Source: Acanthosepion lycidas
Taxonomy: Eukaryota > Mollusca > Cephalopoda > Sepiida > Sepiidae
DNA: 64,000 bases
Reading direction: 5' to 3'
NCBI GenBank assembly: GCA_963932145.1
Contig: OZ010571.1
Coordinates: 154,406,012-154,470,011, forward strand
Position numbers and translations under genes: made by a program. This document shows, piece by piece, positions 1 through 13,375 of the stretch. Position 1 is the first letter of the stretch. Each line of letters begins with the position of its first letter. The notes beneath the pieces were generated by a model. The model did no database searches. It saw only the letters and a list, made by a program, of their open reading frames with translations, and was not told the origin of the DNA.

Positions 1-3000
1 TCACTGAGTAGATAATTCTGCTAAAAGTTTATCAGCAAATGAATCTTTTTTTTTTTTTTTTTTTTTTTTTTTGTCATACATCTTTACAATTCCAGATAAA
101 ACCAGGATAATGAATGTTTATTACCACACTTCTGCTCTCAAGCAGGTCATTCCCACTTGAAAGTTTAGTGCAATACAATCTTTATAATCCTATTTTTCCA
201 CAATTCAGCTAGTAGAAGACTAAGTTTATTTAATGTCTATATTGTTGCTCTTATTTCAGTCACCCTTGAGTAGTTCACAATCTGTAAATCTAATTTTGTT
301 CATGTTTCTCTCACATGACTATAATTAATTTTTACTTTTAGCTTTTTCTTTACGTTCAACAAATCTCATGAAATAAACACCATTTAAAATGGGAGCATCT
401 ACACAAATACGGGTATCCACTAGGGACGGGTTTTGAAGTAATAAAAATGTCAGATTAAAAAATAAAATCCATTAATTCTTTAGAAATTGCTTTATGCTTC
501 AGATACAAAACTGAGGAGACCTGGCTTTCAAGAAAATCCGAATGTGCGAATGTGCTTTAAGGTAATAGCATTAAAAAAATATTACCTTTGTCTAAATCAG
601 GTTTTGACTGCTTTGAATGTCAAATTAACTTTCATTACACTATGATTTGATGGCTCCTGAGAAAAAAAATTTAAACTATCATTAAAAATATACTGAAAAT
701 AAAGTAGCCAATATAGAAATTACTTCAAATAGTGAAAAATGTTTACAGTTGGTGCCAAATGTCAAGTTGGTATTTAACAACCTTACATTGGCCCTATATG
801 ATAAAAGCAAAGCCAACTGAAGTTTTCATATTGCATGTTACAACTGAAATATGGAGACATAAAAATGGCAAAATTGGATATCAGCCACAATGTCTATTTC
901 TAAATTAGAACCAATGACCTATGAGGAGCAACACTTATTTTGTATAATAATTGCTGCACAATATTTATTTTTTATTTCAGAGATGAAATTATTTCTCTAA
1001 CAAGATAAGTCACTTGGTAACTACTGGCTTGCAAGTGAGTAAATTGCTCATAGGTTGACATGTTTTTCTACATATACTTCTGCCTTGATCAAGTTTTTGT
1101 TATTGCCAAGTCAGTATTTCAAAAGAAACCATGAAAGTTATTCATTGTTTTAAAGGCCTCCCAACTCCCATTCAGCACAGGACATATTCTACTGGTTGAT
1201 ATAAACTAGTTTACAAAAGAGCCTCCTGTTTTAAGGTCCAGTGGAAAGGTGAACTGAACTGGAGTCATATAAACACACCCTTAGCACCTGTCTTTATCAG
1301 CTTATCTATTCCTACCTATCTTTATAGATCACACCTCATTGAGAAACCTAAATACTAGAAGCATTGTCTGGATTTCCCTCCCTTTTTTACCCTATACAAA
1401 AGACATATAGCTTTTCACCTTTGCCCTCTATCTTCTAAAACACAATTTCAAATACCTGCTTCCTTCTCTCATATACTTAGATTATAGATACACGTTTCAT
1501 TATTTTCATATGCACTCATTTGCATGCATATTTTTTCAAGTCTGTAATTCTACACACTTTTATAGAACTAGCAATATGCATATAACTAAATTTTCTTGCC
1601 TTCTCATAAATAACTATACATCTATAATCTTAAAGTGCACAACTGATCAAATAATTATACATATTTTTGTGTTAGGATTTAAGCTAGCTTTTGTGTACTA
1701 CATTAATTTCATCTTACCCGTTCAAACAAAGCCTTCTACCTGGTCAACATCAGGATTCCTTACAAGAGATTATTTGCACCTGTGATGTTATTAATTTTTC
1801 TTTTTCTTTCAAATCCTGAGCTGCAGGTGTGTTGTCTTACTTGCCAGTCTTTCAACATGGTTGGCTTCACTTTACATTCTTCAGCTTTTCTGAATGTTTG
1901 ATTCAGCTATTGATAGTTTACCTGTAAGTAATAAGGTGTTTTTTTTTTTTGTTTTGTTTTTTTTTTGTTTTTTTCAACAAGGTGCAATTCAAAATTCTTT
2001 TAGAGCTAGGCTTGTTGTCAACACCAGATGTAGTAAAACAAAAATTTTACTTTTTGTTTCATGTTTGTTGCTTTGTTAGATTTACAGTCTGGTCATTAAT
2101 CTGAGCTATTAGGAGCAGAAAATGATGATGATCTTCAAGTAACATTGAAACTACCAAAATGGAGATGATGATCCAAATACAAAGGTGTATTTTATTTTAG
2201 TCCAATTTTTTCCCCCAGAAACACAGTGGAATTCATAAAGAAAAAAAAGATGTAAAAGATTTTGCTAAATGATAAAAATATAAATTCAGATTGTTAGATT
2301 TTCATTTATTTACCAATAAATGCAACATGTCCTTCTCAAAAGTAACATTACAAAAATTTTGATATGAGATGCATGGCTTTAAACGATATACAACCGGGTT
2401 TTGATAAAATAGGCAATTTGAAGAACTTAGAACTGTTAATCGAACTTATTTCACTGCTTGATCTTGGGTTAAATCTCTGGCAAGATTTCTACACAAACTT
2501 TTTTCAAAAGATAATTTTTTCCACTTTTAAGCATTATAGACTTAATTGATTTTCTAAGTTTCTTTTTAAGATTTTAATAATTTAAATAAATTTCAATTCT
2601 TATGACCACCAGAGTCATCAAATTCTCTCAATTCACTGAAAAATAAAATTACCTACTCCCATAGCTCGTGAAAAACTTGTATACTCTACTTCACCACTTC
2701 TTAAACTATGGAAACAAAATGCTGGTGTCATGAAAATTAAATTCAAACACTTAAATTTCAGATTATATTTTATTTCACAAACGCACAATATTTAACTTCA
2801 TGCACCACGCAAGCACTGTGGTAATGTGCATGCGGCACTGTTGCGACTAGTGCAGTGACAATGTATGTATTTTCGGTGTAGTTGGTTAATACCTGGGGTT
2901 GCGAAAAATCTCTTGATGAAAAATGAGTTCATAAATTAAAAAATTTCAAAGTGCTGCTCTATTTAATTATAATCTAAATTCTTGTATTTATGGATAAAAA

Positions 3001-4560
3001 ATCTGCTGAATATCCATTTTTACATACCAACCTCTATTTACTTTGACACAATTTGTAATCAGATAAAATATTAAAAAAATTAACGTGATTTTAATAATTA
3101 GGATGATTTAAATCAAAATACTTTCTTCATTCCTATTAAGAAACTATTAATGGCCTTTCTTTTACTCTTTATTATTTTCATAGTAAATTTTCTCAAATAT
3201 AAAAATAGTAATGATATTTATATTTTATCTTCTTTTTCATCACCTATTCTAAAAAAAAAAAAATTAGCTTAATATCAATTTAACACTTTTACAGTGTTCT
3301 TTCTTTGCCCTTTGCCAAAATATTTATAGAAGATAGCAACATGAAAAATAGTTGATCTAAATGTATTTTTATATTTACTTAGTGTTTATCTCAATTCTTC
3401 AATTTTATAAAAAAATGTTTCTTTTCAAATTAGATGTGAAATTTATTCATTTAGCATCAGAATTTCTCTCCAGTTAAGAGATTTTTCACTTGAATATTTT
3501 TGTCCACCATAGGGTTGATTATCATTCTCATCTACATAGATGGCTGCTAGCTTCAAAAGCAACCACATTTAGATTGAAGTACATGAACTTGGCATTGAGA
3601 AAGGAGAAGAAAAGTGATCTCAAATGCTTATGGCATGAATTTCCATTACTGAAAGTAGTTGATTGTGCCCAAAAGTATAAAATATCTTGCAAGATATTTT
3701 TTTTCCCTTTTGACAACTTTGCCCAATTTTAAATTTCAGTTCATTTTAATATATCTTTGTTTACTTTGCTCCTCTTCAATCACACCCCCCCTTCCTTTCC
3801 TTGTAGATATTTTATAATTACTTCACTTCACTTCCATATTTATCTCTGTTTACTATTCTGCTCATCAAAGAATCACTGTATGTAATGTCATCAATTTATC
3901 TCCCTCTCTATCTAACTATCCCCATGCTCTCTCTCTCTCTTTTATATTCTGTTCCTAACATCTTTCCTCTCTTTCTTCCTATATTAAACAACCTTCAAAT
4001 ATTATACCTACTGTATACTTTGAAATATTATTTTCAAAATGTTGATAAGCCATTCCTTTTAAAGATTTGTGTATATATTTTTCTGTTGACAATTCAATTA
4101 TTTCTTCTTTTTTTTTTTCCTTTTTAGAAAGTTGATTTTATATTTGTGTGTTTAAAAAAACAAAAAAACAAATGATAACAATGAAATCTCCTGCAGGGGA
4201 AAATCTTAAAAAGTTTTCCATATCTCAGTATGCCAACTTTTCCCATCTTCAATGTTGCTAATGTGAGATTGCATATTTCTTACACTTCAGCTTTTCTCAA
4301 AGGAGTCTGTAGGTTATTGAAGTTCTTGTTAAATGTCATATCTCTCCTATCCTCCAGTGAAATCTTCAATTTCTTTCAAGTGAGAAAAATATCTTTTCAC
4401 TGATTTAGTTTGATCTCATTTTCTTGAATAACCAACACCATTTTCTTGTATAAGCAAAATTACATTAAGAAAATCTAAATAGCTTAATGTTTGTTTCCCT
4501 ATGCTGTGATTTGTTAGTCTTAGTTGGCAACTCCTTCATACAAAGGTAGTTACAATATTA

Positions 4561-4610
<50 letters not shown>

Positions 4611-4755
4611 TAATGAAATGAGAGAAATTTATATCACTGTCACTCTTTGTGGTGTTTGTTATTGGTGACAGTATTTTTAGCATAAAAATATTTTTAAGCA
4701 GTGTCACAAGGTTATAAAAAACAGTAAAGTGATTTAAAATTGGGTTAGCTCTTTT

Positions 4756-4790
<35 letters not shown>

Positions 4791-7700
4791 AGTAAATTTT
4801 ATAGGAAAATTGAAAGATAACTGAAGAAAGTGTTAATAGGTTGATAGAAATAAAGAAGTGTTGTAATATCCATTCTCTTGTATGCTCATGAAAGATAAAC
4901 AATTTGATCACAAATTAAAACAAAAAAGAAAAATGTTTGATACAACCAAGATCTGATTCTACCAATGTTTGGGAATACCTTGAACAGAGTATGCAACAAA
5001 TGAGGAAGTTTTAAGAAAAGGAACTGAAAATAAACTGGAAATCTGAAATTCTTGGTACGCATAAGGTTTATAAGAATTGAATACTCAAATGTAAAGTTGG
5101 TCAGTTTTGCCATTTACGTTTCGGTTTCCAGTTTTTTTATTCCTTGATATCGTGGTTTTTGATCCGGTTTTTAATTTAGTATTTTTGCTTTCTAAGGAAG
5201 CCATTCATTTTCTTGTGTAATGATAGCATTTCCAGTCGATATCTGATTTTGTTTGAGATTGATAAATTTGAAACTTAGTTCGGTTGGAAATAAAATAAAA
5301 TAATCTTTCTAAATATGTAATTTGTATGTGCTTTTATTCATTGAATTATTTTTTACAGCGAGTTAAAATGGTACTGCTTTGATCAGCTGAAAATGCGTAG
5401 TATGATTTTTATTTTTATTTTTTTTTTTTTTTTTTTTATTTTATTTTTATTTATTTATTTTTTTTTTTTTTGAGACTAAATTTTACATGTTACAGTGTTT
5501 CGCAAAATCAAAGTGACCAATCTTTATCAATATTCTTGAAATTGTACACTCAATTAGAAGACAACTTAAACTACAACCAGGAAGATGTTCATTTCTTCTC
5601 TAACCCGAGGAAGCAAATTCCTTCAAAAATTATAAAGTAAGCAAAAAAAAAAAAGAATAGAGCAATTCTTTTTGGTACACCAGTCTATTATTGGGGTTTT
5701 GCAAATAAATTTCTTCTAAACAAGGAAAATCAATGAGTTATTTTTTCTCCTAAATAAATTTATTTCTGTCTAGCGAATACACCTAAAATTAAATATTAAA
5801 AATAATTAAAAGCTTTTAATTTCATTTTTAGAATGTGTAGATTTCTAAATCTGTGAGTATCACCTGTTCCTTTTTAGATACACATTTTAAAACTGAAATT
5901 AAAAACCATTTAATTATTTTAATATAATCTTAAGTGCATTCCTCACCAGATAAAACTATAAAGATATTTGTAAAAATAAAATGAATTAATTTTCCTTGTT
6001 TAGAAGAATTTTACAGGCAGAACAGTAACAAACACCCACTAAACACTAGTGGCTAAAAAAAAAAAAAAATAATAATTTTTACTTTGGGTTTAAAATGACT
6101 TGCAGTTTTGAAAATATACACATTTTAAAACTGAGATTAAAAACTTTTTCTTTTTTTTATATATCTAATTTTATGCGCATTCGCTAGATAGAAACATAAT
6201 TTTATTTGTAGAAAACAGAGACTTGCATATCTGGAAATGTATACACATTTTAAAAGTGAAGAAATATTTTAATTATTCTTAATATCTAATTTAGGTGCAT
6301 ACCCTAGATAAAAAACAAATTTATAAAAAAAAAAAAATCTTCATTCACTTTTTTTTTTTTTTTTTTTTTTTTTTGTTCGCAACAACTTTATTTCGTGATT
6401 GGCATAAAATTGGCTTACTAAAACAATTACCCTTACTACAAAAAATCCAACTTCATAAAATTTAACATTAAGTTGAAACTGGCAATTATTTTTTTTATAT
6501 CTTTACTTGCTATTTTTATGTTAATTTTTTTATAACAAAAATTTTTTTTTTTTTTGAAAACTGAAACAAATAGATATCAGACATCATGTATTTCCTTTTT
6601 TCCTTCTTCATTTTTTTGTAAACAAATAGATTTCACATTTATTTCCTAAAACTAGTCAATTAAATGGTTTTAATATCTTTTTCTCTTACAATAGTATAAA
6701 GTGGTTAATTTTATTAACATCTGAAAGTCTTTTTCAATAGTGTTTTTTTTTTTCTTTGGATAAGTCACTCTGTAGTGATAGCACTTAAAAAAAAAAAAAA
6801 AAAAAACAAATTCGGTTTTGTAAAAAATTTCAATGTGGTTTCACAGTGTGAAGATGAAACCGAAAAAAAACTTGGTTTTTCAGTTAAGCCACACATCTCC
6901 ACTGAAAGGGCAAAGAAGCTGAAGAAAGCAGTGAGTTACCTGTTTGAAAACCTTGAACAATTGTATTAAGGAACAAGAGCCTCCAAAACAAAGGAGCTTT
7001 TTTTAATGGAGAACATATTGATGAGAGAAACAAAAAATGCTGTGGAGAACTTTGATTGCACACATTCTGAAAGGGCATTACACATTGAGCAAGATTTATT
7101 TTCTGTTAATCATATTTTGTCCAAATTCATTATAATTTGGTGGTCATTTTCAGCTGTGATCATGATGACTTCTGATCACTTTTGCTTGTATAGTGATCAT
7201 TAGAGGAACTCTCATTTTCATTCATCTTTCATCATTGATTTTGTGGCACTCATAAAACTTTAAGCTTCCAAATCAATGTTTTGAATAATGTACATTAATA
7301 TAATTGGCCATATCATTTTTATTTTTAAATACTGTAATGATTCATTGAAATGTTTTTCATTTTATAAAGTCTGAAAAAAAGTTGAGTTGTAACTATTATA
7401 AAAATGGTTTCAACTATTGTTCTTGTTTAGTTTCTTACACTTCTGCTGGAATCAAGTGGTAAAAACAAACAAGAATGAAAATATTAATCCAAACCACTCA
7501 CAAAATAATGTGCAGCAGTCATTGTTCTTGGGGGGAAAATGTACTGCTTTATAACATTATTCCAATTTATCCAAGTCAGATTGATTAAAATATTAATAAT
7601 TTAATAATCTTGGTTCATTTTATAGACATATGGAAACTGTAATCATAATATTGTGGCCATCTGGAAAATCCTTTGCAAAAAAAAAACAAAAATATAAAAA

Positions 7701-8721
7701 GGGTTTCAATAAAAGAAACAATTGTTACAAATGACTCATGCTTTTTTTTCCTTATCACTTGCTGCTGGCTGAAACAATAGAAAATAAATTGCATTTCAGG
7801 TAGATTTACAGTTAATCAACCATTAGTTGAGTCAGCATTATTTGCATGTTATACAAATGCTTGTTGAAATACGCTATTAGTGTAAAGTCATCCACATGTT
7901 AACTTGTTAGCATATAGTGCATAGAGAATGAATTTCAGATTGTATGCCTCTGTTCCAGTGCAGAATAAATTGATACGCTGCCAGACTAAGAACTTGCCTT
8001 TTTGCTTTTTATCTCTCCAATAAATCACTCACTGGGTTTAATAGTTTATATGCTTCTTAATGGTGGATCAAATCAGATACAGAATACCATTTGAGGATTT
8101 TGGTAAAATGTTTAGAGGAAAAAAAAATGGATTATCAGGTTTTAGTTTGTCTTTGTGTGTGTTTTGTATTGTTTTTAATTTTCTATTTGTTTTCTCTTGT
8201 AAATATACAAGACAATTTGGAAAATTTTTACATTGACATTTTTTGTCGGTAAAGCAGCATCATTAGATGCATAATTTTACTTCATAAAAACAAAATCTAC
8301 ATTAGCTAGACAAAACTTGATTGATATTAAGTGTCTGAATATTTGCTATTACTTTAAATGTTTTGTTATAGAAATCCTAACTTCTTTCAATTCAATGTTT
8401 TCATTTATTAAGGTTTACATTGATCAACCATGTTGTTTCACAATCAAAGCAACTATTAGAATATAACTGATATTCTAATACTGGCTTTGACTGTTAGGCA
8501 ACAAGCGTTTTTTTTTTTTTTATTCTCTAATGACTATATCCAAATTGAACTGACACTGAAATTTTCAAAAAGAACTAGATAAGCTTTTATCCAATTTACA
8601 GTGTGCTATGGATAAATTGTCTAAGTTATGCAAAAATAAAAATAACACTAACATCTCATTTTAACAGATATATTTACCAAAATTACACAAAAATATCTTG
8701 AAATACTGAAAAGTAAATTTA
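1..8721. other. AT-rich region, nothing recognised
   Basis: No exon, RNA gene or transposon protein was recognised. It holds T runs at 46-72, 4758-4789 and about 6350-6374, and a T-rich block near 5411-5472. A moderately GC-richer patch near 2800-2900 and an open frame around 6775-6969 matched nothing known. The upstream exon(s) of DAP3 could be here, but none was supported. Confidence 0.4.
4562..4610. repeat. (TA)n/(TG)n microsatellite
   Basis: About 20 TA units followed by a short TG run. Other microsatellites of the same kind are listed separately. Confidence 0.95.
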
Positions 8722-9253
8722 TTACATAAAATTGCCATTGGCTTCAACCACAGCCTACAGATGACTTAGGAATCTCCTACAAATCTTCTGGGCACTCCTT
8801 GTTTAACTTGGTGAATGCTGCCATAATCCTTACCTTCCGATCTTACTGCACCCAACATAATAATCAAAGAGTTTGCAGTCTGGAGAGTTAGCTTGCCAAA
8901 TTTAAGGGGTGATGTGGTTGCAAAAATTGTCTGACAGCCATGATTGGGTTCTTTTGCTTGTGCAGCAGAGTGCAGAGTCCTGTTGCACTTGATGTAAGCT
9001 TCACCAACCAATTTAGGGTTTCTTACCAGAAAGATCAGTGAGTCTTTTGAGCTGCCATACTTTAGTGATCACCATTAAACTCATCCAATTCTTTTCGAAT
9101 CCTTTGCACTGTCCTCAGATTGATACCCAAACACACTGAAATGTTCATATAGGAGCTTCCAGCACAAATGCCAAACAGTACAGCATGCTGTTTCCAAATT
9201 TCTGGCTGAGCAAATTGCGTTATGGTGCTCTTTTTCTCACAGACTGTGCCCAA
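8722..9253 (-). pseudogene. Mariner/Tc1-type transposase relic, internally deleted
   Basis: Minus strand. The 5' part (from 9253 leftwards) reads MGTVCEKKSTITQFA, then EIWKQHAVLF, then a helix-turn-helix ending RTVQRIRKELDEF. This is the N-terminal DNA-binding domain of a mariner/Tc1-type transposase. The 3' part has SPDCKLFDYYVG, resembling the SPDLNPLDYYVW motif around the last catalytic residue. It ends AVVEANGNFM with stop TAA at 8722-8724, like the usual EAxGG/NGxF ending. The central catalytic core is missing, and the pieces lie in more than one frame. At about 530 bp against more than 1 kb for a full transposase, it is an internally deleted, inactive copy. No terminal inverted repeats were identified. 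Confidence 0.72.
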
Positions 9254-9986
9254 CTGATCCTACTATACTGTGTAGTTCACAAAATCAAAAAGAAACAATG
9301 CACAAGCACAAAATTAAAAATATAAAATGTGCGATAATTTGCCCATCGCACTCTGTATGATTCAATGCAAATTGAAATTGTACATATTTCAACTTCTTTT
9401 CATTATCATATATATGTACAAAAAATTGCATGCATTCTTTTCAATAAATGTGACCTAGATTGATATAGGTAGCTACTTGAAAGTCATTTCTAGAACCCAT
9501 TCTTCCCTAGTCACTATAAAACTTAGATTCTTTAAAGTGTAAATGTTGCAATTCTTTTAAAATTCATTTTTTTTAATTTCAGTTAAAATATAACAACTTT
9601 TAAACAACTTACTGTTAAGATGAATATACTTCATCCTTTGACTGATATAATTTCCTCCTGTATTTAATATTTGTCATAAATGTAGAGTAAATTTAATTTA
9701 GAAATATGTAATCATTTATGCAATCATTTAACTTTCACATGTTTAAAGAAATTTAGTGAAAAGGAATTAGGTCTGTAAGTTCTAAAATTTGCATTTGTTT
9801 ATCTCTTGTTGAAAATTCTGCTTCTTTACACCTATCTTTTCATATAGGTTTCCACAAGGAATCTCATGGGATTTTTCTTACCTACTTTAAAATCAATATT
9901 TTTGCATCAAGAAATTTCAGATGACATTTCAGTTGCTATTTTGAAAGTGTAATTCAGTGAACGATTTTTTTTTTTTTTTTTTTCAG

Positions 9987-10091
9987 ATGAAGCACACTGT
10001 GTTACATGAAGGGTTATTCTACACAGTGCCAGAAAATCATGCATCCCAAATTTTGGGCGTAAAAGCTTTGGGCACCAATTTTAAGAAACAG
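9987..10091 (+). CDS. DAP3: mS29/DAP3 internal exon a (N-terminal block)
   Basis: A 105-nt exon, 35 codons, phase 0 at both ends. The acceptor is a long T run ending tttcag (9981-9986) and the donor is CAG|gtaagg at 10092. The protein runs from MKHTVLHEG through FYTVPE to TNFKKQ. This matches the conserved N-terminal block of DAP3 (human KHGDQHEG, then a tyrosine-containing segment and a hydrophobic stretch before the KTF/ACLMVRKP block). The first codon is ATG, but a start here is unlikely: the exon follows a strong acceptor, and it would lack the mitochondrial presequence that this nuclear-encoded matrix protein needs. The residues correspond to the segment just after the presequence. Identification rests on colinearity with the next four exons; alone this exon would be weak. 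Confidence 0.85.
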
Positions 10092-10618
10092 GTAAGGCAA
10101 CACTTGCATATAAAATGCACTTAGGTGAACAGGTACATCAAACTCTATATATTCTACTTTCTATATAAGAAAAAATGCATAACTAAAAGTAATTATGTAT
10201 TTGTATAAGATAAAGCACAAAGTAACTTTATCATGTATCTTTATCTTCCATGAGTAATGAGATATTCTGTTATTATGGTAACTGGTGGTTTTACTCTATT
10301 AATAAGTGGACATGCCTTGTATTATCATAACAGTAGAATATCTTAGTAAATATGGGAGATCAGTTTACTAATATATCACTTTTTACTTCTTTGGATATTT
10401 TTACTTTTAATGATTTAACAAAAACAATTATTTCTTACATGTGACAGTTATATTAATAACAATTTAAGATTACTCTTGCAGAAAATGTAAAAATGCAATT
10501 TCAAAATTAAATATTGCCACCATTATTTTAGGGGTGGGGTGGTCAGTACAAATGGAATTTGATTAAATTTGTTAGAACTGATTAATGTTTTTATCTACAT
10601 GCATTTTTATATGATGTA

Positions 10619-10698
10619 TTAGGTTGGTGCAAAAATAATGTCGTTTTCTCGCATAGTAACATATGTGAGAAAACGACATTATTTTTGCACCAACCTAA
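10619..10698. mobile_element. Mariner MITE copy 1 (80 bp, 32-bp perfect TIRs)
   Basis: Flanked by TA on both sides. The arms begin TTAGGTTGGTGCAAAAATAA and are perfectly inverted for 32 bp around a 16-bp centre. The TTAGGTTGGTGCAAAA end and the 80-bp length resemble the mammalian MADE1 MITE of the Hsmar1 mariner (known from memory). It shares its inner arm (GTCGTTTTCTC) with copy 3. Confidence 0.92.
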
Positions 10699-11102
10699 TA
10701 ATTGCTAAATACTCATTGAAATATTTTGAAATAAAAATTGGTAAAATGATTATGCTAAATAAATATAGATGTTTTGGTAAAAATACTATTTAAAATCTAC
10801 AAATAACCAGATTAAATTCATTGTAGCAAGAGTTTTAAGTAAAAAAGTTTATAAGATTAATTTTAAGTGTTGTTTTAAATTTTATTTATTTATATTTCCA
10901 AACTTTTACTCCAAAAGAATTAATCTACAAATTTTACATCCAATTGTTTTGTCTTTCTTGTCAGATGATCATTCTTATCTTAGTTCTTTATAATCACAGC
11001 TAATTGGCTGTTGTATTCTTTAGCCTTCTTCATGTCTAAGAAACCTTCTCTTTCATTCAATACATGGCAAGCGTATTATTCTCATTTCCTTTTCCATGTT
11101 TA

Positions 11103-11209
11103 AGGGATATCGCTCGTATCGACTAATTAAGAGATATCGCTCGTATCGACTAATTAAGGGATATCTCTCATATCAACTAATTAGGTGATATCTCTCGTAT
11201 TGACTAATT
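11103..11209 (+). repeat. 27-bp minisatellite, about four units
   Basis: The motif ATATCGCTCG or its variant ATATCTCTCG recurs at 11107, 11134, 11161 and 11188, an exact 27-bp period. Each unit ends with GACTAATTA or a near variant. The first two units are almost identical; the last two have diverged. Confidence 0.95.
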
Positions 11210-11921
11210 CTTTCTTGTCATTGCGTGTATATTTCTTCTGAATCATGGATGAGATGACTTTTTCAACACTACTCAATTGAATTAGGCAAATTCTTGAACA
11301 ATAATTTTGAAATGTTATTTGTTTATTTGGTCAAAACCATGCAAAATTATTTGTCTCATGGATATGTACTCTGCTTAGTCTTGCACAAGACCAAATAAGA
11401 GTAGGAAGATTATGTTGTGTGAGTCTTCCAAATGGAGAAGGGTTTTTTTCCCTTGAAAATCAGCATTTAAAATGTCAGATCTGACTGGGATACAAATAGT
11501 AAATACTAGCACTAGTAGTAAATAAGAAACTATCTAATTCAAGCAGAGGCCCATTTATATAGCCAGTAAAATATCAATTGAAGCCTTGATGAGTAAAAGC
11601 TCTTCCGCCTTCCTTTTCACCTCGACTCATAATGCCAATATAAACATTACTAATTACTAATTACAATAGTAGCTTGACAAAGCAGATCAAACATTCCTGT
11701 TTGTAGGCCTTCTCTTCTCTCCTTCTCCTCCTATTTTTTTCACTGCAATTGTGCCTGTGCCAATGGTGACAAAACAACACTTAATTAAAAGCCAACCAGT
11801 TTATCCTCTGATTCAGCAAAGTGAACCATGAAAATGTCCTGATTAAATCTTATTGTTTGCTGATGTTTGCTTTTCATTTGTATTCACATTACATTTTTCT
11901 ATTTTTTTTTTTTTTTTTTTA

Positions 11922-13375
11922 TTAGCTGATGTCATTTTTTTTCTTGTCTGTCTTTTTTCTTTTTATGTACCATGTCTTTTCAGGACATAGGCTCTCCACC
12001 TCCCTCTTTCCCTTGCAGCTCTCAACAAGTTCCTTCCTTCTGCAACCTCCCCCAGACCACATTCTGTCATACACTTGCTTAAGCCATGCGTTGTTTTCCC
12101 TTGTCTTTTTTCCCTCTATTCGACCCATGAATATCATATTCTCCTGGCCCTCCTTTCTCATTATGTGTTCCAAGAACTTCAGCTGCCTCTCCCTGATGTT
12201 CTTTTTTGCATCCTCTCTAAGATCTCATCGTTGCTCACACACTCAGTCCATGATAGCCTTAGTATCCTTTTGTAGAACCACATCTCCATTGCCTTGAGTC
12301 TGTTCAGCTTTGAGAAAATCATCCAACATTCATCGTCGTAAAGGAGGACAGATGTCGTGTAACAACTCAGTATTCTTTTATTTGTTACCAAAGAAATCCT
12401 CCTGTCTCGCAATACTCTACCCAGCTTTTGGAATGCATCCGTGGCCATCCCAATACATCTACAGATCTCAGCATCACACTTACTGTCCTCTGTCAAAACA
12501 CTTCCCAGATATTTAAACTTCCACATCTGCTTGATTCTAGTATTCCCAACCTGCAAATCACATTTCAGGCTCATCTTTTACTGATGACCATGCATTCTGT
12601 CTTTTTGTAGTTTATGCTTAGTTCTTTCTTCTCATTCTCCATCGCTACCTTCTGTAGGAGATTTTGTAATTTCTTTTCCATGTCTGTACTGTGTCATCTG
12701 TGTATTTTATGTTAAGATTGTGGTTGCCAATGCTAAATCCCAGTAGGGTTTCCAATTCTCTCAGAATTACCTTGCTGTATGTATAAGTTGAACAGGTTGG
12801 GTGAGAAGACGCATACTTGCCTTACACCCCTTTCTATTTTTTCGCTGAACTCATTCCCTATGTGCATGCATGCTGTTCTTAATTTTCTGATATTTTTCCC
12901 CAAATATATGAAGGTTGCTGAGCAGTTTCAGCAGATCCTTTTGTCAAAGGCCCTTTCCGTAGTCTATGAAACACAGGTACACGTCCTTCTGCATTTGTAT
13001 TGCTCTTTCTGATAACATTCTGAGCATGAATATCGCATTCCTTGTTCTGATGTCTTTAATGAAGCCACACTGTTCTCATTCTATCTCTGGCCTGATTCCA
13101 CTGCATGCTTTTATTCAACAGAATACGGATGATAAATTTTGGCACATGGCTCGTTAGGTTTATTGTTCGGTGGAGTTTGCATTCGTTTGCACTTGATTTC
13201 TTAGGCATAGCTACAAAGATTGATCTGCTGAGGTCTTCCAGGTTGTTCCCTTGCTGTTGTAGATCTCATTTGTTATTTCGATGATCTTGTCTATGCCAAA
13301 GTCATTTAAGGCTGTCAGCATTTCCATTACAATTCTGTCTAGCCCAGCTGCTCTGTTTCTGTTATTCATACTATT
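11922..13375 (-). mobile_element. RTE-like LINE, 3' reverse-transcriptase part, decayed
   Basis: Minus strand, read from 13375 leftwards. It starts at RT motifs (NRNRAAGLDRIVMEM, cf. K-x-GPDG-IP), continues through a QKDL/LRMLSERAIQ-type region, a VRQVCVFSPNLFNLYS motif and YTDDTV (the RT YxDD box), and then reads WKFKYLGSVLTEDSKC. It continues with GMATDAFQKLGRVL and a LYDDECW...WFYKRILR region (12574-12179), then EHIMRKEGQENM and GRIEGKKTR (12173-11922). This order matches the C-terminal half of RTE-type endonuclease/RT proteins common in molluscs and vertebrates. Several frame changes and stops show it is dead. The endonuclease half is absent, so the copy is 5'-truncated. Confidence 0.85.

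Noticed and set aside
1893-1923. Possible small exon (ttcag ... CCT|gtaagt) upstream of DAP3 exon a
   Set aside because: Acceptor and donor look plausible and one frame is open, but the residues do not resemble a DAP3 N-terminus and there is no independent support.
4558-4911. 117-residue open frame with poly-Lys and Ile-Tyr repeats
   Set aside because: It is a translation of the poly-T and (TA)n tracts; low complexity, no homology.
5550-5640. Stretch with an open frame ending near ...AAAG|taag, considered as an upstream DAP3 exon
   Set aside because: No similarity to the known N-terminal region and no convincing acceptor or donor.
6775-6969. Open frame with a lysine-rich start
   Set aside because: Starts in a poly-A run; the remainder matched no family, and there is no splice or repeat context to support it.
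12310-13157. Several plus-strand open frames of 60-77 residues
   Set aside because: They are antisense shadows of the minus-strand RTE-like LINE.
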